A stretch of DNA of 64,000 bases from Raphanus sativus (taxonomy: Eukaryota > Streptophyta > Magnoliopsida > Brassicales > Brassicaceae), in contig NC_079516.1 of assembly GCF_000801105.2 (NCBI RefSeq), positions 13,454,001 through 13,518,000 on the forward strand. Reading direction: 5' to 3'. The notes under the pieces are model-generated. The model was not told the origin of the DNA. It did no database searches and saw only the letters and a program-made list of their open reading frames with translations. Shown piece after piece: positions 23,701 to 34,571 of this stretch (positions are counted from its first letter, which is position 1; the number at the start of each line of letters is the position of its first letter). A program made the position numbers and the translations under genes.

Positions 23701-25345
23701 TTGACCTGCACGTCCGTGCGGATATTTATTTTCACTTTTATATACATAAATATTATTTAAATGTTTATTGGTTAATATTTTAAATATTTATCATATTAAA
23801 ATGGTTATAAACACAATATTTAAATAGTTCACATGTTATAAAAGATATTGTCCCTTATGACATACTAAACCTTTAAAAAATATTGAATCATTGATATGAA
23901 TGAGTAATATTTCTTTTAACACGAAACCGTTTCCAAAATGTAATAATATTTAAAATATTTTGGTTAGATATAGGTCATACGGCGAGATTTATATATATCA
24001 GAAGGAATATTAAATTATAAACATTAAATATTATTCTACAAGTAATTCAATGATATTTAAGTCTTAATATAGATCGATTTATTTGTTGAAAATAATTAAT
24101 AGTAACTGAAATGGTTAAAATATATTTTATAATTTTTTTAAATATATATAGGCAAGATTTAGAAAGATTAAAAATAAACATTCGGTTATAAAAAAACCAA
24201 TATTATTCTACAAGCAATTCAAAAATATTTAAACCATAGCATAGACAGATTTTATTGTTGAAAATAAATAATGATAAAAGTAATGCTTAAACATATATTT
24301 TGTAATATTTAATTAGGCAATACAAGCTAAATGTGTGGAGATTTTTTTATACTTGGGAAATAGTACATAATATCATTAAAAATAGTTTTTAAACTTGAAT
24401 TTTTTTAAACTTTAGCTAAATCATTTTAGGAAATATGTTGAACATAAAAATTTAGCTAAGCTTGGTTTTAGGAAATGATTTGATAAAATAGGAAAATACG
24501 TGAATTGCTTAAATGTAGGGTTATTAAATACTTCAATGGCGGAGACTTGTAAATAAGTAGTAAGTCTTAGGGTTATTTTATACATGTATTTTTATTTTAA
24601 TAATATAGATTGTCATAAAATATAATTACAATTTCAAATAAAATTTATTTTTGATTTTTGAACGAAAATAAATGATTATAACAATTTAAATTGATTAATT
24701 TTCAAAAATATATTTTATAAAGATCTTTAAAAGATTTTTTTAGAAAGAAGTATCCATTTCTGTTTCAAATAAAATAATCTTATTCAAATCAATGTATATC
24801 AAAAAACTTTAGTGATAATTTTTGATATATAAACTAAAATATTATAATATAACTCGCACGGATATTCGAATCAAGATCTAATTAATACTTGGAATATAGG
24901 TTGTTAAAAACATTGTCAGAAACACTCCAAACATCAGGAGTGGACTTGTCCAGATCAAGGATCTCTGTGCAAATCAAGCTCTCTAGACAACCTCAAGAGG
25001 TATGCTCCCATTCCTTCTAATTTTTAGTTTCTATAATTGTTGAGAAGAAGTTTCTATAGTTGGAATATGGTATACCAATATTTATCAATTATTTTATTAC
25101 TATTTTAATTTTCTTAATTAAAATAAATGTTTCAAAAGCAAAACCAAAGATATGATGATATAGATGAATTTTGATATTCTTATAATTTTTTCTCTTTTAC
25201 TCAGGATGAAGAAGTTCATCGAAAGGTTTGGACTCGATCTCCAAGTGGAGATGAAAACCACAACGAAAACAGTAACATCAAGCAGACGCGGAAACAAAAG
25301 AAACTCAAAAAGACCACATCAATATATAATGGAGAAACAGAGTAA
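17725..25345 (+). CDS. BIM1: BIM1-like bHLH transcription factor (BES1-interacting Myc-like)
   Basis: Nine exons: 17725-17761, 17931-18011, 19184-19702, 19974-20088, 20171-20240, 20331-20378, 20457-20728, 24900-24999, 25205-25345. The sum is 1383 nt, 460 residues, in frame throughout. The start MELPQSRVIEAQGRKKPMHD and the repeated 'HDFL' motifs match the BIM1 N-terminus. The bHLH (about 234-285) reads RSKHSATEQRRRSKINDR then FQTLRQLIPNSDQKRDKASF. It has the H-E-R triad for E/G-box binding. The C-terminus keeps ISISSVYSQG and the SGVDLSRSRISVQI segment. BIM proteins partner BES1/BZR in brassinosteroid responses in the nucleus. Compared with Arabidopsis BIM1 (about 530 residues) it is shorter, and part of the stretch between the bHLH and the C-terminal block is missing. 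Intron 7 is 4.17 kb and full of Helitrons. Confidence 0.92.
18897..18944 (-). mobile_element. micro retro-insertion (14 bp) in BIM1-like intron 2
   Basis: GCACAATTAGATTGTTT is present at 18897-18913 and exactly again at 18928-18944. The 14 bases between (poly-T then GTTCAAA) read as a short tail plus poly(A) on the minus strand. Confidence 0.6.
18937..18986 (+). mobile_element. second micro poly(A) insertion, overlapping the previous duplication
   Basis: A 21-bp block starting GATTGTTTATG at 18937-18957 is repeated at 18966-18986 with one mismatch. Only 8 A bases lie between. It shares sequence with the previous duplication, so two events struck the same short site. Confidence 0.5.
20777..22060 (+). 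mobile_element. Helitron 1 of a three-element array in BIM1-like intron 7
   Basis: 5' end TCTATACTATTAAATCAAG lies 49 bp after the splice donor. The 3' end has hairpin CCGCGCTTTGAAAGCGCGG followed by ATCAAAATCTAG (22029-22060). Contains a nested hAT element (21257-21903). No Rep/helicase coding. Confidence 0.85.
21257..21903. mobile_element. hAT-type element nested in Helitron 1, perfect 8-bp target duplication
   Basis: Flanked by TACTCATT (21249-21256 and 21904-21911). Termini AGACCTGGACG and (reverse complement) TAGGCCTGAGT are imperfect inverted repeats. Both subterminal regions are runs of TCGGGT/GGTTCGG motifs; the core is AT-rich and non-coding. A relative in the opposite orientation lies at 33436-34033. 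Confidence 0.85.
22061..23471 (+). mobile_element. Helitron 2 of the intron 7 array
   Basis: Begins TCAATACAATTAAAACAGAAG immediately after the CTAG of Helitron 1. Ends with hairpin CCCGTGGTTTCAAACCGCGGG and TCAAAATCTAG. A tiny poly(A) insertion lies at 22199-22243. No coding capacity. Confidence 0.8.
22199..22243 (+). mobile_element. micro retro-insertion (17 bp) with 14-bp target duplication
   Basis: ACTAAAGACCACTT at 22199-22212 is repeated at 22230-22243. The insert is GGC plus 14 A, again compatible with the ...AGC(A)n end of the LINE at 13628-14927. Confidence 0.65.
23472..24881 (+). mobile_element. Helitron 3 of the intron 7 array
   Basis: Begins TATACTATTAAAATAGAATTC directly after the CTAG of Helitron 2, so the leading TC seems lost. 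Ends with a decayed hairpin (CTCGCACGGATATTCGAATC) and CAAGATCTAA, i.e. CTRR. A second internal hairpin CTGCACGTCCGTGCGG at about 23706-23721 suggests this unit is composite. Its end lies only 18 bp before the splice acceptor at 24899/24900. Confidence 0.7.
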
Positions 25346-28300
25346 CACTAGGACAATTCTTCTTTTCATCCATTTTGTAACATTGGCCTGAAGATGGATC
25401 ACGCAAAATGGTTATATTTGATTTGATTCATATATTATATAATTTGTTTCATATCCAAATTAATGATGTTTAAAATTCTTTTCATTTATCGCGGAACCAT
25501 TTCTGGAAGATAACTTTATACTGGTTTCCTAATTTAGTGCCAAATAACATTTCCAATTATCATTTATCAATCTGTCACTATTCACTACAATTAGGTCACA
25601 ACCTTAACGGGGATTCACATTAAACTCAACTCTTTAAAAGTCATGCTAAGAATGTAAATGGCATTACTAGAATGAAGTTTTGGTTACAAGATGATTGAAC
25701 CAGAATCTGCTATGAAACCATTCTCTTATATAAGGACTGCAAAAAAGTTTTTTAAATATCCCTAAGAAACTAAAATTAATTTCAAAGCTGACCTGTTAGA
25801 GTCAAATATTGAAGTTAATACGAAACAAGGACAAAAGACAACATTAAGTTTCCCTTACAACGAAGATATCAAGGGTAAACGCTGAAGCTTCCTTCGGAGG
25901 AATGCAAACAGGAAAGTAAACAGACAAAGGGAGTATAATTAAGACTCCACACCAACGGCGGAACAAAGGAAGGCGAGAGCTCCACCTTTCGGAGCGCAAC
26001 ACCATCACAGCGGGCTGTCCTCAAAACCCTAGGCAACAGCATCAACAAGCGAAAAGGAGAGACACAAGCATTCACCGTAGCACGCCATTGCAGTTGTTAG
26101 ATGAGCTAAGGAACAGAGATCCTCAGTGGTGAGCCTCAACACCACCTTTCTCTCTCATGTCTGAGAGGAGAAACTCTAAAATAGCTTTGAAAATAACCGG
26201 AGAAGAGGACACTGGAGAGAGACTGTATTATCAAGTTCCATTTGTCTGAGAGGAGTAACGTTCTGTATATTTCTTCTCTGTTTTGATAGCACTATATTAT
26301 CAAGTTCCATTTGTTTGTTCAAGGTGATATTTAATTATGTATCCAACAACTTTTTCTTGTAACTTTTCAACAAACATCTTTATGTGCAAGTTAAAAACGT
26401 TTCATTTTTGAAAACCCCCTTATTCAAGTGGTTTAATTAAGGATTCATTAATGTTTCTACATCAAAAAAATTTGGGGTTCAAATCTCTAAACCCCAGAAA
26501 ATGACATTGATCTCATTCAGACGTGTATTCTCATATGGGGGTATAATTGCCAGGTGTTAATCGTCTATATAATTTTTGAATGTTTCTCATCGATGTAATG
26601 CATTCTAATCAAATAACTTTTCATTCTAATCAGACTTTTAAAAAAACTTTTCATTTTAATCAAAGTAACATTTTAGAAAACAATGGTTGTGAAAGGAGAA
26701 CAGAATTATGCACAAGGAAATATTAAGCACAATTAGTCACCTACCTGGAGGTACAAAGATTCAAGTTTCACCTACCTGCCCAATTGGAGTTTCAAATTTC
26801 CACGTGCTCTTTGTTTTTCTAAATTTGTTTTGTTTTCAAACAATAATTTAACATGAACAGTGGTGGTCATATGAATCTAGAGAAGATATCTTTTGGATAT
26901 ATGTTATTGTCAATCTTAGAAAACTTCTTCCTTTTGCTATTTGCTCGTTATGTCTTTTGCAATTTTTTTTGTAACTTGCATTTCTTACGGGAGTTTTGTG
27001 TATATCTTAGTGTTCTGAGTCATTCGGAAGAAGGCTTAAGGAAAGAGAAATTTAAATTTGCTTTTGTGCAATAAACAATAAAATTGAACTCCTAAACAAT
27101 CACATTGGCCATGCACGTAAGACGGGTCATGACAAAGCCAATGCAAACTCAGTGGCTTTACTCCAGATCGAGAACCATAACAGACACTTATACTGACCAT
27201 GACGCCAACTTGGTGGATTCTTCCCATACGACTACATTGGTCAGCTATATCAGTTACGAGGGTTCGACTTCTCATAGTATTTGAACCTTCTATTGTTATA
27301 GAAAGCATGTTTTTTTCCATAAGGCATCTATTAGATCAAAAATCTTGATTATGTTTGTTGCATCTGAATGTGTCTTGAATCTCTATACACCAGTAAAAGG
27401 TTAGTATTCGTAGAGTCGAATACGAGTATCATAGGCGTAAGGAAGATAAACTTACTATCAAAGTTGGCATTCGGAGATTGGGGATGCGGGGGCCACATGT
27501 TTTCGCGGTACGGTATATCATTTTAATTTAGAAAATTTTATATTTTGTAGATAAATATATATTTTTATAGAAAAAAAGAAATCAGGTGTTTTTGAAATTC
27601 CTATATATATGGGTGTAAAGGTTACAAAATTATTCATTCACATAATAATAAAACAATGTGGGGTGTTTGTCTCAAAACGTTGTGTTTTTTTGTTCATCAA
27701 AATTGATTCTCGTTGTTCACAACAATGTCTATGATCACAGTGACTTCAACACAATATGTATCTAATATATATCTATTTTATTTCTTTAATGATATATATA
27801 TTTGCTTTTGTTTGTTCTTTTAAGTATGAGTGCATTGTCTTTTATTGGATCATTTCAAGACTGAACTCAATTCACATCACATATTGCTGTGAACAAACGC
27901 GAATTAACTTAGAAAAAAGCAAAAGAGCAAAATGAATTGAAGCAAATACCCGTTTAGGATTTTTTATTATTGTATGAAATAAATAATCTTACAAATCCTT
28001 ACACTCGTATTTATAGCAGCTTCAACTCATATTTCTTTTTTCCTATAAAAATGCATACTTGTATGGAAAAAATAATTTTCTAAACCGAAAAAGCATATCT
28101 AACCAACGAGTGCTGAGCTTTTGCTGATGCACAGAGATTTAAAATACACAGATACAACACATACAAAAGACTACTACTTCACGATCCAACCAAAGTAATT
28201 AAGCAAAATATAAGCATCTTGTATATTGGCTATGAACCGAGTTATCCATTATATTTGTCACACTATTAAGTTTTTAACTTCCCTTCATATTAAAAACATA

Positions 28301-28530
28301 TACTTTTAACTTCCCTTTATATTAGTCTCATTAAAAAAACTTCCCTTCATATTTAATTCAAATACTCACATAGTACTCTTAAATTTAACCCTCTGGTAGT
28401 CTCCTTGTAGTAGGAGTTGATTGTGATGCAAAAACAACAAAAAGTAATAATTTATTGGTCCAATGATGGATAGAGATAAGGATTGTACCTTTTTGTTCTA
28501 CATATACTGACATGAGATACAGCAGCAACA
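25346..28530. other. intergenic, no gene recognised
   Basis: Downstream of the BIM1-like gene. At 25860-26220 a less AT-rich island has no continuous reading frame I can assign. At 27090-27300 another such patch also lacks motifs. Around 28270-28365 the block ACTTCCCTTCATATTA recurs three times. A micro-insertion lies at 26615-26662. Confidence 0.45.
26615..26662 (+). mobile_element. micro poly(A) insertion (12 bp) between 18-bp repeats
   Basis: AACTTTTCATTCTAATCA at 26615-26632 is repeated at 26645-26662 with one mismatch. The insert is GACTTTT plus A bases. Confidence 0.45.
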
Positions 28531-28571
28531 TGTCAACTTATCAGTTACAAAAAAAAAACGTGTCAACTTAT
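28531..28571 (+). mobile_element. micro poly(A) insertion with 11-14 bp target duplication
   Basis: TGTCAACTTAT at 28531-28541 is repeated at 28561-28571; the similarity extends 3 bp leftward with one mismatch. The insert begins CAGTTAC and continues in A. Confidence 0.5.
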
Positions 28572-28633
28572 ATTTGCGTTATTTCGTAAGAAATAACAAA
28601 CAACAGGAGGTGTCTCAGCAATAGAGTGTGGTT

Positions 28634-29304
28634 TAGGTCTGGGTTTGCGGGTCAACCTGCCCCGACTCGCTCCGCGACCCGCGGGTCACTTATTTTTCCG
28701 GGTTCAAAAATTTGATTCGCATGACCCGCGAGTAAGAAAAATAAGACCCACACCCGTTTCGCGCAATTAAGCGGGTCACCTATGGAACTCGCGGATAATA
28801 TTAAAAATAATAAAAATAATAATTTTATATTGTTTTTTAATATTTACTTGCTAGTTACTAGAAAACCTATTTACTGGTCAAATTACAAAAATATCCCAAA
28901 GTCTGGTTTACTCTTAAAAAGCCTTTTCGCAGAAATTAGCACATGTGGCTACCTACTTGGGAATGCATACCACGTGATCGTTACTAATAAATTAGTACGA
29001 TATTTGATTTAATAAAATACCATGTTCTAACTTTTACATTTTTTTTTCAAGAAAGGGGTTTCAACTCCCACTTTTAAGCAGTATTGAAATAGAGAAAGTG
29101 GTTTAGATCTGGTAATAAAACAAATGAATGTTATTTTTAAAAAAATTATAGTATATAAATATAGTTTAGTATATAAATTGAATAAACTGAAAAGAACAAT
29201 TCATTAAAAATGATATACAAATATTGTTTTAATATTGTAGCTAATTTTCACAAACCGAAAAAAACGAACCAAAACCATTCCAAAGTCCGGATTGAACAAG
29301 CCTA
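28634..29304. mobile_element. hAT-like element, GCGGGT-rich ends
   Basis: Left end TAGGTCTGGGTTTGCGGGT and right end (reverse complement) TAGGCTTGTTCAATCCGG are similar to the termini of the other GGGT/CGGGT-rich hAT-type elements in this window. The left 150 bp are packed with GACCCGC motifs. No target duplication found, so boundaries are tentative. Confidence 0.45.
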
Positions 29305-29380
29305 GTTGCTGCACTTATCATTTGTATAAATCCCACTAACCATATATTAGAAATCCATTAAAAAGGATTTTCTACCCATC

Positions 29381-29388
29381 TATAAATA
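29381..29388 (+). promoter_or_regulatory. TATA box of the MAM gene
   Basis: TATAAATA, 124 bp before the ATG at 29505. The upstream hAT-like element ends only about 77 bp before it, so the proximal promoter is short. Confidence 0.6.
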
Positions 29389-29504
29389 TAGAAGAATTTT
29401 ATTGTACATGTTCTCCATCTCATTGCAAAACAATTTGCTCACTATCTTTATCCTCCAAATCAATCAAAATATTTCTTTCTTTCCTACGTACGTACTTCAT
29501 AGTT

Positions 29505-32500
29505 ATGGCATCGGCACTTCTGACATCTTCCGGAATGATCCCTACCACCGGTTCCACCATGGTTATCCGATCATTCTTACCCTTTGGATCTGTCCGCCTG
29601 ACCCGTCCGTACAACAAGTCGTCCTTGCTCATCTCATGTTGCTCCTCTGTGTCCAAGAAGGCTGAGACTAGTGGTACTGACCTCAAAACCGTTGTGGAAC
29701 GGTGGCCAGAGTATATTCCGAACAAGCTCCCCGACAAGAACTACGTGCGTGTATTCGACACAACGCTCCGTGACGGAGAACAATCTCCCGGTGCAGCACT
29801 TACTCCACCACATAAGATAGAGATTGCCTGGCAGCTCGCTAAGCTCCGAGTAGACATCATGGAAGTTGGTTTCCCTGCGTCTTCAGAGGAAGAGTTTGAA
29901 ACCATCAAAACCATCGCCAAGACCGTGGGAAATGAGGTTGTGTCTTTATTTCCTTCTGCAAACTATATCGTTTTTTCTTTCATAAAAAGAAAACTATATC
30001 GCTTTATTTAATAAAAAGGGGTTTTAATAACATAGTTCAAATTAAAGATAGTTATAACGTTGAAAGTCAGAGAGAAGCTATCTGAACCTCGCACAATAGT
30101 TGTTTTGGTGCCAAACTATATAGTTAACTTAAAGTTCAAAAAACTACATAGTTATCCTTGTTGTTTCTACTAATGAGGAATTGACATAGGGATACAATAC
30201 AACTCTTAGATTATTTAGTAAGTGTCAAAAGATCATAGGTTCAAGTTCCGATGGAAGAGGTCTTCTCTCCAAATGAGAGTGGATTTAAAAGGTTTAGATT
30301 TCACCCTACGGATGTATAGGCATACGAACCAGAAACCTTATTCTTGTCATTCATAAGCATGCATGCACAGATGAAGAAATTGTCAAATGTTCAGCACTAA
30401 AAGATTGTCTTGTATGTTGCTAGGTGGATGAGGAAACAGGTTATATCCCAGTGATATGCGTCATCGCAAGAAGCAAAGAAAGAGATATTAAAGCGGCTTG
30501 GGAGTCAGTGAAGTACGCAAAGAGGCCGAGGATACTCATATTCACTTCTACTAGTGACATTCACTTGAAATATAAGTTGAAAATGACTAGGGAAGAAGTC
30601 CTCGAGATGGTCGTACGCAGTATTAAGTTTGCTAAAAGTTTAGGCTTCAAAGACATCGAATTTGGTTGTGAAGATGGCGGCAGGTTCGTATCTTAAAACC
30701 TATACATTTCCATTATCTTTTTCAAAGGTTCCAAAGAACATAAAATTTTAGTACTATGTTTTTATAAGAAAATCTTAGTTGCATGCAGCAAACTAAAATT
30801 ATCTGAACCAAGTGATAGCCTGATGGTAAGAAGAGAACTTGTGACAAGATGTAAATTCGTCGGTCATATGTGTCTGCATCCTGCCACGAAATAAGTTGGT
30901 TTGCTTGGCATGCAAAATGAAATCATATCTTAGATCTGACTTAGAAAACCGGAGTTAGGTTAATCATCGTTTTTGATCCCTTAGAAAATTATTGAGACTC
31001 GGCCTAGACATCAACGTTTAAGAAAAATATTGGATCAGCCCTACTGGAATACATGAATATTTCAAACAATCATTGCATAATTAATTTTAAAGCGTTATTA
31101 GCTGTTGCAAGATAAAGTTAAAGATTTTGCCTGACTATGTAATAAACTTTTATATAATTTTTTTTAACCATCTCATACATATTTATAAAATAGTAATATG
31201 TGATTAAAATTAACAGGTCGGAGAAGGGTTATATATGCAAGGTTTTTGAAGAAGCGATCAAAGCGGGTGCAACCACCCTGGCCTGCCCGGACACGGTGGG
31301 GATCAACATGCCCCAAGAATACGGAGAACTTCTGAGATACGTCAAAGCAAACACTCCTGGAATTGATGATGTTATCCTCAGCACTCATTGTCACAATGAC
31401 CTTGGTGTTGCTACCGCCAACACAATCGCCGTACCTTTTCTAATTTTCCCTCTGCATTTTATTTACAAATACCAATCAAAATACATATACAATTACACAC
31501 TATATGGACATATTAATAGGGTATATGTGCGGGAGCACGACAAGTGGACGTAACAATCAATGGAATAGGTGAAAGAAGTGGAAATGCACCGCTGGAAGAG
31601 GTATCATATGCTAGAAACTACACATTTCAAAGTGAGACAAAACATATGATAATATAACCGATAAGAATAAATCTATTTTCTTTGGAACATTTTTTTAACA
31701 CAAAAAAATCCATCTCTTAATCTACTTATTATAGGTTGGTTTTGAAAATAGTCATGAAACTCAACAAGATCGTAATGGTCTATCATCATTAAATTCATCA
31801 TCAACATGAATAATTTTTTGGTATGTATATATAGGTCGTAATGGCTTTGAAATGTCGAGGAGAATACCTGATGGGTGGTGTTTACACAAGAATAGACACA
31901 CGCCAAATTATGGCTACTAGCAAGATGGTAACTTTGACATGTCGAGGAGCTAGTGTTTTCTTTCCTTAGTTAGCCTTTAAAATAATTAACTAATAGTTGG
32001 GAATTCATGAGCAGGTTCAAGAATACACCGGCTTGTATGTTCAGCCCCACAAGCCTATAGTTGGAGCCAATTGTTTTGTTCATGAAAGCGGCATTCACCA
32101 GGTTCGGGGCTATATACATACATACCTACTTATATGTATACAAAAAAACAATTATATACCTACTTATATTGATTTGTTTATTATTCTTTACCCATTTTGA
32201 AGGATGGGATATTGAAAAATCGGAGTACATATGAGATCTTATCACCAGAAGACGTTGGAGTTGTAAAATCTCAAGATTCAGGCATTGTTCTTGGAAAGCT
32301 TAGGTAATTATTCAATTTAAAGTAATATTTTTTTGGTTTTACTCAAGTTAAACTAAGGGAAGTACCATTTTAACTCATTTGAAAAACTATGGAACTATGT
32401 AGTGGACGTCATGCGGTTAAAGGTCGTCTGAAAGAGGTGAATTTCTTGTGATTTATTATCTTTAGTCCTTTTTTAAAAATATTTTGTACCTTTGGTTATA

Positions 32501-32925
32501 CAATGATCATACACTATCATATAAGAGATCAGTTTATATTTGTTAATTAATATATTTGGGTGTTTACTTCTGCTCTCAGTTGGGATATGAAATCAGTGAT
32601 GAGAAACTGAACCAGGTTTTCTCACGGTTCAGAGATTTAACCAAGCAGAAAAAGGTTTTTCTTTTGATTTTCTACATATATATATAAATATATCTTCATT
32701 TGATATAAGAATTTTAAATACGATTTGCTATGAGATCTCACACTTAATTATTGGTTTCAATTATGTTAATAATTTCAGAGAATCACAGATGATGATCTGA
32801 AGGCATTAGTAACGTGTGGTGATGAAATCTTCTCCTCAGAGAAATTAAACGGTACTCACGACAACCAAATCAACAATAACGGCTATGTACCGGCTCCTCC
32901 TATTTCCTCTGCGTCTGCGGTATGA
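29505..32925 (+). CDS. MAM3: Methylthioalkylmalate synthase, MAM3-like
   Basis: Ten exons: 29505-29936, 30424-30683, 31217-31430, 31520-31600, 31835-31927, 32015-32101, 32203-32303, 32403-32436, 32580-32654, 32779-32925; 507 residues. It condenses acetyl-CoA with 2-oxo acids from methionine, the committing step of aliphatic glucosinolate chain elongation, in the plastid. The first 50 or so residues are Ser-rich and look like a transit peptide. The catalytic barrel starts [15 protein letters not shown] (85-99); metal ligands lie in HCHNDLG (about 288-294); NGIGERSGN and [10 protein letters not shown] are intact. The C-terminus stops shortly after a truncated LeuA-dimer-like region, so the leucine-feedback domain of isopropylmalate synthase is absent, as in known MAMs. 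[18 protein letters not shown] and [17 protein letters not shown] match MAM3 better than MAM1. Residue 109 is Trp in [10 protein letters not shown], where Arabidopsis MAMs have Arg. Confidence 0.94.
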
Positions 32926-33176
32926 ATATGTGAACACGTCTTTTAGTGTTTCAAAGAAAAAGAACATGTCTTTTATGTTTGTGTATCACTGTAATATCAA
33001 GTTTCTTTTGATATATACATGTATTGTTGAAACTTGTAATGAATAAAACAATATGAAGATAAAAAGCTTAAGCATTAATCAATTGCCCGGGAGGTGCAAA
33101 AGGTTTCAATTGTCACCCATCTACCGAACAGGATATGACAACAGCAACTCAAATATGAGTGTTTTTAATTAAAAAA
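32926..33176. other. MAM 3' flank
   Basis: 3' UTR and short spacer up to the minus-strand Helitron. AATAAA-like signals occur about 120 bp after the stop. Confidence 0.4.
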
Positions 33177-34571
33177 CTAGGTTTTGACCCGCGTTTTAAA
33201 AGAGCGGGTATTTACCTATTAGAATATCATTTTTTCAATTTTAATATTATTTCTAATTTGACGAGGATGTGCTTCAGTGTTTCAATAGTTTATTATCTAA
33301 TATGGTTTTATTTTTATAAATTGTTATTCTAATTAGTGTGAGTATGTCTTTCAATAGTTTATTATCTAATATGGTTTTATTTTTATAAATTATAATGTAA
33401 TTTATTTGTTATTAGTAAAATTGTGTTTGCACATATAGGTAGGACTCGGCAAAAAACCCTAAAGTAAAGCACCGAACCAAATCCGATCCAAAAAAATAAT
33501 ATCGAATCCGGACCGAAATTGATTAAAGAACCGAATGGATTCAAAATTTTGGTATTTAGAGAACCGAAACTGAATCCAACCCGAACCAAAGTATTTCGGA
33601 TACACAGATATATCTGAAATAGATTTATATACCTATGCATATTAATTATCTTTAGATTTAATATATATTAAAACATTCAAAATATATAACATACTCAAAA
33701 CACCAAAAATACTTTAAATATCGATTGATTCTCAATCCAAATAATTAAACTAAACTAATTTATATGTTAATTTTAGGTATTTTGACACATGCTATTCAAA
33801 TTTATATGTAATGTATTATTTTGTTTATACATTTTGAGAAATTTAAAATATATAAATTTTTTAAATGATTTAAATAAATTATCCGAACCCGTCCGAACCC
33901 GTAAAGATCCGAACCAAATCTGAACCAGAATTTAGAAATACCCGAATGGAGCTGAAATCTTTGAACCCAAAAATTCGAAACCCGAACAGACCTGAATCGA
34001 AACCCGAATGAGTACCCGAACGCCCACCCAACTGCAAATCCGTTGTTTGTTTAATTCTTAAATATATCACATATATTAATTTGTTGAGTTCTTAAATGTA
34101 TAGTCTCAACTTAAAAAATAAAACAGGCTTTTTATGATTTTAAGTATAGATATTTTACAGAAAATTTGGCATAATGGGTTTATAAATTTGTTTATTTCTT
34201 AAATGAAAAACCCGGTATAAAATAAAACAATATTTTTAATGATTTTCACTAAATATATTTTAAACAGAATGAGTCTAATGGGTTAACAATGGTTCAATTT
34301 GGGAAAATATAACGTTTTTGTTTACCGACAACATTTGTTAACATAATTTATGTAAACAGACTCGAAATTTGAAGCCCATTTCGTTGTAAAAATATGTAAA
34401 ATTTATTGGACTGTGAATTTTCGTTGAACATGAAGTAAATTTGGTACCAAGAAACTGTTGGGCTTTTAATAGACGATTTTCATTAAAAAGGAAAGAAAGT
34501 GGGCTGTTCTCTAATTTTGTAGAAATTTCAGGGGTAGATTCATAAACAGTCATCTGCTTTAATAGTATAGA
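33177..34571 (-). mobile_element. Helitron on the minus strand, with nested hAT-type element
   Basis: On the minus strand the 5' end reads TCTATACTATTAAAGCAG (ending at 34571). The 3' end has hairpin CCCGCTCTTTTAAAACGCGGG followed by TCAAAACCTAG and T (ending at 33177). Non-coding; split by the element at 33436-34033. Confidence 0.8.
33436..34033. mobile_element. hAT-type element nested in the minus-strand Helitron
   Basis: Ends TAGGTAGGACTCGG and (reverse complement) TTGGGTGGGCGTTCGG align. The inner stretch GGGCGTTCGGGTACTCATTC is nearly the same as the left end of the element at 21257-21903, in opposite orientation, so they are one family. Flanks TGCACAT and TGCAAAT may be a decayed target duplication. 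Confidence 0.6.

Noticed and set aside
25869..26220. GC-richer island as a gene fragment
   Set aside because: Neither strand gives a continuous frame with a known motif, and no retroelement ends were found.
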